Under the pieces are notes generated by a model. The model saw nothing but the letters and a program-made list of their open reading frames with translations. It was not told the origin of the DNA and searched no databases. 64,000 bases of DNA from Torymus aiolomorphi (Eukaryota; Arthropoda; Insecta; Hymenoptera; Torymidae), in assembly GCA_036365515.1 (NCBI GenBank), contig CM070874.1:94219842-94283841 (forward strand). The letters are read 5' to 3'. A program made the translations under genes and the position numbers. This document shows positions 58,101 through 64,000 of this stretch, one piece after another; the first letter of the stretch is position 1, and each line of letters opens with the position of its first letter.

Positions 58101-59926
58101 GAAAATTTATTTCTCACATCCTTGCCTCGGGAAGATGGAACTCCTACATACTAATATAATCATACCAGCCGAGGGATAAATTCATACAATAACACACCGT
58201 TGTTATTTCATCAAAATTCATTATTTATATATTCACTTCGCAATTAGTACTCTTATACTTGGTTAATTTACACTATATTTTTAACATTCACAGGTAATAC
58301 TTACATTTGGAATTTGTGCTGCACTCCGCTGTGATGAATTAACTAATATGAAACTTAAAGACCTAAAAGACTTGGGTGATGCCTTTCTAGTATCGATCCA
58401 ACATAACAAAAACGACTACGCTGACGAGTTTCTTATTGGAAACCCTTTCTATAACAAGGTTAAACATTACATTTCCTTAAGACCAACCGATCAGTTTACA
58501 GATAGATTTTTCATCCACTACAACAAAGGCAAATGTACTCGTCAAGTCATTGGAGAAAATAAGATACGTGAAGTACCACAGACTATTGCTTCTCATTTAA
58601 AATTACAAAATCCAAAAAAGTACACAGGTCACTGCTTTAGAAGAACAGCAGCAACGCTTCTTTCTGAATCCGGTGCAAACATGCAAATGATTAAACAACT
58701 AGGAAGGTGGCGTTCGGATGCTATAGCACAAGGCTATATAGAAAATTCACTACATAATAGACAAATGATTTTCAATCGTATTATCCGTACAGCTACGACA
58801 AAAATTCATCCAAAACCATCGACAAGTACTACACCCAATGAAGCTGACTCCGACTACCCTTCAAATTGGTTGCATTCCAACCAGGAATTCACTACGAACC
58901 AGTTTCATTCAATTCCAAGTAAGCATAAAAAATATTAATATACTAGATAAGTTTGCTCGATGCCATCTGTACTTACTACCTTTCATTCCTAACAAACTTT
59001 ATTTCAGACCAACAACTCAACTTTACCACAGCCAGCAATAAGAAAATACTTACACCGGAAAACAATGAAAATCAACCCTTGACAAACCACAACAGCAAAA
59101 AATTTCTTTCAAAAACACCAGTGAAAGTAAGATTCAAAGATAAAGTAACTACTCAACCAATTCCATGTAAAAAAAGAATTCTTGAAAATTTAAATCCTCA
59201 AATTCAAGATGAAATGTCTCATTCGAAACCAAAGACAAATACTACACCCGACAAAGATGAATCAGATTACAATTTAAATTGGTCAGATTTCAAAGAAGAA
59301 ATCACTACGAACAACTTCAATTCAACTTCAGGTAAGCATAAAAAATACTAATGTATAGAGTCGATGCCACCTGTACTACTTTTCATTCGTAAAAAACTTT
59401 ATTTCAGATGAAAAACCTACTACGACAACAAGCAATACAACAACTCTTCAACCGCAAACCAACACCAATGAATCAAAAAGAATTCTTAAAAATTTTAATC
59501 CTCAAGTTCAAGATAAAAATCAAAACCAAAATCAAAATAAATCACTGAATGCAGATAAAAATCAAAATCAAGATCAGAATAACTCATTGAATGATCAAAT
59601 AAATTCAACTTTAAACAAATATATTAAAATTAAAAATTGTACTATCAACGGCAATTTCATTGTAAATATTAATAATTACAAATCTGATAAAGAAAATCAT
59701 TTGTAAAGAAAAAAAATCAAACAAAAATTTATTTTATATTGAGATTAATATCTTGAAAGTTTAAATTATTAAGACCAAAGTTTATTAATTTAAATATAAA
59801 TCTTGTATTAATTATTGTATTAATATTTGATGTTAATATATTGAAAAAGATTAAATTATTAAAATCAAACTTTATTGTACTTATTTAATCACCTTATTTC
59901 TTTCTTTTTTTAATGAATGTGTTTCT

Positions 59927-59991
59927 GATGCCCGCCCGACATTTGCAAGACCGAGGCGAAGCCTCGGTCTTGCAAATGTCGGGCGGGCATC
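59927..59991. repeat. Perfect 31-bp-arm hairpin with GAA loop
   Basis: GATGCCCGCCCGACATTTGC... and its exact reverse complement enclose a 3-base GAA loop closed by GGC-GAA-GCC. There is no mismatch in 31 pairs, although the surrounding DNA is old. It lies about 220 bp after the recombinase stop codon. Confidence 0.95.
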
Positions 59992-60960
59992 AAACCATCT
60001 CTGCAACAGCGAAAGTAGTAGACGCCCAAAAAACCAGCTCTCCTCGCCGATCCGAAAGAAAAAACAGTCGGTAATATCGACCGAGCTATCCAAAGCGGCC
60101 GAGAGAGGCACTACTATCGAGCGGGTCGAAAGAAAAACTAACACTCAAACACAGCTAGCAGACGACAACGCAATTTTATTAATTCTTTAACAGTTACAGA
60201 ACGTACTTTCGGCCGGGGAGTAAGAAAAATAGTATACAATACTTGGACCGGAAATTGGATTTCCGGGGCGTGCGTGATATGACGCCCGAGGCGAAGCCGA
60301 GTACGTAATCGTAATATACTATTTCTGCCGTTTTTTCGTCCCCGAGAGACCCTACGACCGCAGTATGGCATGCGCAGTTTTGCCATACTCGACTGAGGTG
60401 TTGTCTCGCATCGGTTGTTGCATCTGTTGTGTCTGAGCATCGATTTTACTGCTGTTCTGTGAGCCCGGATCATAACCTCAATTCTACGAAACGAAAGCGA
60501 GATTTCGAGAACCGACACCAGCTTCATCTTTCGGTTGAGCATGCTCCCGACACCTCGCACCTCGTAGGACCATGGCCAACAAGCGACCTAGGCAGGAGGA
60601 TGATGACGGCACCGCATCGCATGCAGTTTTCCTTACTGCCGAACAGGTAACGCAGCTCTCCGATAGTAGATAAGCAACAGGGCTTCTGGATCCCCCCACC
60701 ACTCGCCCACTGACTCAGAGAAGCGCTCTGATTGGTCGAGATGGACAGGTGCGAATTAATTACAGGTGAGACAGTGACGTCATCGAACCTTCTCGAAGAT
60801 TGCATGCTCTTACGTAATAGCATCCAAAACGTTTTGAAGCGTTTGCGTATGATGTCAAATATGCGATGATGGGTGTCAAATTACAGAATCCAAGAAATAG
60901 CAGTTCAAGGTTAGGATATCAAATCTCCTCTAATTATTTGTAATTCAACACCTTCGTGCC
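59992..60960. other. No recognised gene; GC-richer DNA
   Basis: Frames exist on both strands (longest 60138-60560, minus) but none has a recognisable domain and they overlap one another. GAGGCGAAGCCGAG near 60289 echoes the hairpin at 59927. ACTTTCGGCCGGGGAGTAAG near 60195 echoes 55480-55520 in inverse orientation, so this and 55.4-55.6 kb may be the two flanks of one element. Confidence 0.4.
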
Positions 60961-61310
60961 CCCATCCCCCATCCCCCATCCCTGCATCGATGACACAGTT
61001 TGCGCAAACGCATCCCCCATCCCCATCCTTGATTTGCGATGACGTCATTAAATATTACGCCACCCTATTAAATATTGCAAAATATTGCCATATACACCTA
61101 TGCATGTGTGTGTGAATGTGTACACATTAACTTCTAATGAACATATATTGATGCCCACGTATATGCAATGCCCCATCCCCCATCCCCGATTTGCAATGAC
61201 ATCATTAAATACTACGCTTAAATATTGCAAAATATTACACCATATGTGTGTAAAAGAATGTATGATCATCTTGATACATACTAGCGAACGTGTATTGATG
61301 CCCACGTACA
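60961..61310. repeat. Direct duplication of ~165 bp with CCCCATC repeats
   Basis: Two copies (about 60985-61165 and 61166-61310) share CATCCCCCATCCCC, GATTTGC.ATGAC.TCATTAAAT, AAATATTGCAAAATATT and TATTGATGCCCACGTA. Each begins in a CCCCCATCC run. Non-coding. Confidence 0.75.
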
Positions 61311-61768
61311 TGCGTTATTTATCGCACCTCCTCTTTGTTCCGATATTCGCACCGCGCGATTCTTGGAACTGGAGAGTATTTCAATTGCGCTCTCCTTATC
61401 CACTCTCTTCGTTTTGTCTTATAAAATTTAGGATTATTAATTTGCTAATAAAAATTTTATTTAACAATGTCAATGGGTAGAAGGCCCGATAATCACGTCT
61501 CATGAAGAACCAAAAATTTCATTATTTTTTCGATATCTTGAGCCGTTTACGAGATATAGAATAAAATTAATTTTAGCATGAGTTTATTTAATACTTTAAT
61601 TTACGTATGAGATATGAGGAAAGAAAAATGAAAACAGTAATATTCAGTATAAGAAATGTTTATTAAGCACAATTTTTACATGTATTGCGTAATAATTTTA
61701 CATTCATTTCAATTTATTTCATTGAACTGCAGCCCTTTATTAAACATAATTTTTTACAAGGAAGTTTT
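61311..61768. other. No recognised feature; 3' flank of the capsid-side genes
   Basis: AT-rich sequence without a supportable frame. Being downstream of the minus-strand gene at 61769 it may include its polyadenylation region. Confidence 0.45.
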
Positions 61769-62516
61769 TCATATTATATTAGCATTACATTGAATGCAAT
61801 CTCTTCTTAAAGGTGGCACTACAGTTTCCATATAATTGTGCTCTCGACAACGTAGACATTTTAAAATTTCTTCATCACTTTTTAAATCTTCAGGCAGCTT
61901 AACCCACGCCTGCTCGAGACTATTTGCTCCGAACGTTGTGAGAAATGCCTTAGGCAACTGAGCAATATCTGTAGGACTCATAAACGACAAATGTTCAGTG
62001 CGAAAAAATATCTTGAGCGATCTTTCTAGTGATGGAGTATTATCATGATAAAATTTTCTGAGCAATAGTACATTCTTATATGCACAATTTGCCTTATAAG
62101 CAAGTCTATGATGTGGGCATAGCTGCTCCAACACATCAAACTTGAGTCTCTGTAGTGATGGACAGCGCATGTCACTGATATCATATGCGTTGAGATTATA
62201 TTGTTCAAGCCATTGTTTTTTCTCCAGGCCTTTAACATAAACAACACTTGCATTATGTAGACTGTTGCGTAGCACATTTTCGAGTTCTTCATATGGCAAT
62301 TCGCCAGAGCTCCATGATAAACCGTGATAATTAATTACGCTCCAACCAGCAGTTTTGGCTCTTATATTTTGCTGAATGTCTACACCACGGTGTGGGTGGC
62401 TTGAAGGTAAACACCGCTGGTTTCACGTTTCCACTCAGAGGCACAATGGCTAATTCTTTGACAACAAATTCATTGATAGGTTGCTTGAACCCTTGCACAT
62501 TCAGCACGTACTCCAT
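61769..62516 (-). pseudogene. Polinton-side protein of unknown function, one frameshift
   Basis: It starts at 62516 with MEYVLNVQGFKQPINEFVVK, continues ELAIVPLSGNVKPAVFTFKP, then shifts frame near 62335 into NYHGLSWSSGELPYEELE and YVKGLEKKQWLEQ. Conserved-looking blocks follow (DISDMRCPSLQRL, CPHHRLAYKANCAYKNVLLL) and it ends with paired cysteines (CLRCREHNY..., CIQCNANII), possibly a small zinc site. I recall this family from mobile elements of arthropods and cnidarians. An exonuclease or RNase H-like fold has crossed my mind but is not shown by any motif I can verify. It lies 54 bp below the capsid-like gene, same strand, probably co-expressed. Only one break in about 250 codons. Confidence 0.6.
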
Positions 62517-62570
62517 GTTGACTGACTGATCAGATAGCTTTGCAGGGTCTTTTATACCTTCATCCCCTCC

Positions 62571-63782
62571 TTAGACTAATTTCTTAATATCTCCACTCAT
62601 GGGATTATATTCAATAATACGATCGTGTAATATCAAGCAGTAAGCTGATGTCTGTGCTGGAAAATTTTCTTTAGCTTCGAATTCAAGACGAACGTCAACT
62701 GGAGCCTGCTTCAACGACTCATTCTGCTTTGAACCATCGATGACAATTAGAGGAGCATGCTGTATATACTCTCCTTTCTTGACCATAGGTTCTGCTACCT
62801 CTTTTCCATAATACACACTTTGAAAGCTTACATACATATCATATAATAAAGCGAATTGATTTTGATCAATGTTAAGATTGAGATTTCCATAAGGATAGTA
62901 TTGTGAATTGAGAAATAACTTCACATTACTTATATTGCAATGATCAAAGCGGCTAGCATTAGATCCACTTTGTCCTTTACGATTAGTCTGAAAGCCTAGA
63001 ATGACGAATCGTGGTTTTTCCAGCTGATTCGATGTCTTTACAGTCCAAACATGCTTCGATGTGGTTGGGAGTAATGAATACTCGTATAGCTCCCAACTCC
63101 GGAAACTCATAGCAATCGATTTTTCCTTCTGTAGGTAATGAAAGAGACGTATTTTATGCTTGTCAGATAATACCACATACGGCATTAACCATTCAATTTT
63201 AATTAGATTAATTTTAAATTCTTCTGCTTGCGTTTGCACGATAGCATTTACATCAGTTTTGGATTTTGTTAGAACAAGCTCATGTTTGCAATTGACTATA
63301 ATTTTACGATAGTCTTCCGCAAAGCCTAGAATCATACTTAGCGGTATGGACACATCAAAGTAGCCAGCATTATTGGTGATTTGTTGAGTTTCTCCAATAT
63401 CAATCCAGCCTGCGTTTTCCAAGTTTTGTGTAGGATTGAACGATACCAAATCGTTCATTAGACTTGTCAAGCCAACGTTTTTACATTTATCAATCTCTAC
63501 AGCATTAATTTCATATCGGATTTCTTCGAAAAGATGACAGAGAGCATTATTTACAAGCTTTGTGTTGACTGCAGCTGTACCATCTACCTTAGTTAATCGA
63601 CCATGAATATGTAATGAACTACGTGAAGGTAGTAGACAGAGATCTTGATGTTGTATGGCGATACGAATTTCATCGCTGTTATTGAAAGCGGATGAAGTGT
63701 AAGGCTGATGTGCATGCACTTCATAATGAGCGACAGATTCATCGAATTCCACGGGTGATTGTACGTTCAATATGTCTTCCAT
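62571..63782 (-). CDS. Intact structural-protein candidate (jelly-roll capsid-like) of a Polinton-type element
   Basis: A single open frame of 403 codons starts ATG at 63782 and stops at 62571, by far the longest intact frame in the window. It has no signal peptide or membrane segment, is rich in beta-strand patterns and has two similar-sized halves. The first has DEIRIAIQHQDLCLLPSRSS and CHLFEEIRYEINAVEIDKCK; the second has FDHCNISNVKLFLNSQYYPY and NQFALLYDMYVSF. The position of a strand-rich N-half with a GxxI/VEID-type turn resembles double jelly-roll capsid proteins of Polintons and adintoviruses, but it is shorter than the usual major capsid protein (about 500-700) and the match is from memory. 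It is flanked by companion ORFs on the same strand and shares strand with integrase and ATPase remnants at 51.7-54.7 kb. Confidence 0.6.
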   Translation of the reverse strand: MEDILNVQSPVEFDESVAHYEVHAHQPYTSSAFNNSDEIRIAIQHQDLCLLPSRSSLHIHGRLTKVDGTAAVNTKLVNNALCHLFEEIRYEINAVEIDKCKNVGLTSLMNDLVSFNPTQNLENAGWIDIGETQQITNNAGYFDVSIPLSMILGFAEDYRKIIVNCKHELVLTKSKTDVNAIVQTQAEEFKINLIKIEWLMPYVVLSDKHKIRLFHYLQKEKSIAMSFRSWELYEYSLLPTTSKHVWTVKTSNQLEKPRFVILGFQTNRKGQSGSNASRFDHCNISNVKLFLNSQYYPYGNLNLNIDQNQFALLYDMYVSFQSVYYGKEVAEPMVKKGEYIQHAPLIVIDGSKQNESLKQAPVDVRLEFEAKENFPAQTSAYCLILHDRIIEYNPMSGDIKKLV

Positions 63783-63819
63783 CTTTGAAACAGCAGAAAA
63801 ACAGACAACTTATTTTTTT

Positions 63820-63921
63820 CTAACGTTTCTTCTGATCTGGAGGCCTAGGCTTACTAGGAAGCGAATACTCTGTGGTGTTAGCTCTTTCACTGCTCGATGA
63901 TGACTGATCTTCTGGAGACAT
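63820..63921 (-). CDS. 33-codon ORF upstream of the capsid-like gene
   Basis: ATG at 63921, TAG at 63820. It reads MSPEDQSSSSSERANTTEYS then a Pro/Lys-rich end (PRPPDQKKR), a low-complexity charged peptide. A TATATAACC box lies about 25-35 bp before it on the minus strand, so this may be the leader ORF of the transcript for the next gene, 37 bp away. Without homologues it could also be chance. Confidence 0.35.
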   Translation of the reverse strand: MSPEDQSSSSSERANTTEYSLPSKPRPPDQKKR

Positions 63922-64000
63922 GGTTTGGTCTTAATATAGCTTTTGCGGTTATATACGATTCCCATGATTATGATGCTGCTTTGATGTGTAGTCTGATTGT
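63922..64000 (-). promoter_or_regulatory. Possible promoter of the structural gene cluster
   Basis: On the minus strand TATATAACCGC (near 63950) precedes the small ORF and the 403-codon gene. Late genes of Polinton-type elements are expected to have their own promoters, but no initiator was confirmed and the region is cut by the window edge. Confidence 0.25.

Larger units (their letters stand above)
56581..58215 (-). mobile_element. Penelope-like element with inverted pLTRs
   Basis: Two ~350-bp terminal blocks (about 56581-56930 and 57810-58165) are inverted copies (TATGTAGGAGTTCGATCTTC against GAAGATGGAACTCCTACATA, through CGCTGTTTTT at the inner ends). The outer flanks share ATTCATTATTTA (56569-56580, 58216-58227), a 12-bp duplication. 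Removing the element leaves an 81-bp intron of normal form in the recombinase gene. Each block has a G- or C-run and a hammerhead-like motif. Confidence 0.85.
56100..59706 (+). pseudogene. Crypton-type tyrosine recombinase gene, four exons, first exon frameshifted
   Basis: Exon 1 (56100-56565) has an acidic start and a helical N-domain; a shift at the A-run near 56456-56461 moves reading to LWYLGYKPKKSKTLTWTEI. Exon 2 (58294-58918) carries the catalytic domain: Arg in GICAALRCDEL, Lys in HNKNDY, GHCFRR (H-x-x-R), GRWRSDAIAQGYIE (Trp and nucleophile Tyr). Exons 3 (59008-59331) and 4 (59408-59706) encode a Lys/Asn/Thr-rich tail ending CTINGNFIVNINN. Introns 2 and 3 have GTAAGCAT donors, TTTATTTCAG acceptors and matching phases, so exons 2-4 form one 415-codon frame. 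Phase across intron 1 does not match, implying another indel. Crypton recombinases integrate circular DNA. It may be an element or a domesticated gene. Confidence 0.8.

Noticed and set aside
60138..60560. 140-codon minus-strand frame
   Set aside because: Very Arg-rich, overlapped by frames on both strands, no motif. Kept as an unassigned region.
61085..61480. 131-codon plus-strand frame
   Set aside because: It runs through the ~165-bp direct duplication and repeats itself; no domain.
62571..63782. Ordinary host enzyme
   Set aside because: No catalytic motif. Strand-rich pattern, neighbours and strand fit a mobile-element structural gene better, though not proven.

Overview
The window looks like a transposon-dense, gene-poor stretch of an animal genome, most likely an insect. 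The evidence is the element set: Bel/Pao LTR, Helitron, Jockey-type LINEs, mariner, Transib-like foldbacks, Penelope, Crypton-type recombinase and Polinton. AT-rich DNA, long CT, AT, GT and GA microsatellites and short introns with a TTTATTTCAG acceptor agree with this. A hymenopteran is a guess from the mixture. I see no convincing ordinary host gene, no rRNA and no intact tRNA. Almost every recognisable coding stretch belongs to a mobile element, and most are broken by stops, frameshifts or later insertions.

Layout. 1-2048: 5' end (gag, leader, LTR) of a Bel/Pao element running off the left edge, inserted into the helicase of a decayed Helitron (2049-6251). The Helitron also carries a 226-bp MITE with a clean 8-bp duplication. 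6252-10370: AT-rich repeats, a CT microsatellite, unrecognised sequence and a ~300-bp direct repeat. 10379-15852: a Jockey-type LINE on the minus strand, split by a ~3-kb non-coding insert that holds a 526-bp near-perfect palindrome. 16.2-21.3 kb: hairpins, minisatellites, a foldback element with ~30-bp periodic motifs, and TTAA-flanked MITEs. 23025-26363: a 3.3-kb foldback with Transib-like ends and CGCCG duplications; a second (33990-35867) sits inside ORF1 of a minus-strand LINE (30331-36736) whose ORF2 also carries a TA-flanked and a TTAA-flanked MITE. 39519-44055: a related LINE with its own poly(A) end, a mariner in its 3' part and a plus-strand Jockey-type LINE abutting its endonuclease. 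45973-48590: a tandem array of ~310-bp units bounded by TTAA inverted repeats, with a foldback inserted at one boundary.

50200-64000 is Polinton (Maverick)-like. It holds a protein-primed DNA polymerase B (+), a chromodomain integrase (-) convergent with it, two Polinton-associated small genes (-), a packaging-ATPase N-terminal piece (-), and after a 7-kb interruption an intact 403-codon structural-protein candidate with two companions (-). The interruption contains a multi-exon Crypton-type tyrosine recombinase gene (56100-59706). Its first intron was hit by a Penelope-like element flanked by inverted pLTRs that carry a hammerhead-like motif.

The elements form a readable relative chronology: target duplications and reading frames show which inserted into which. 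The best candidates for something new are the recombinase gene with a duplicated exon-intron unit, the intact capsid-like ORF beside decayed Polinton genes, the paired Transib-like foldbacks, the TTAA tandem array, and the recurrent GAA-loop hairpin modules. Family assignments rest on recognised motifs, not on database searches.
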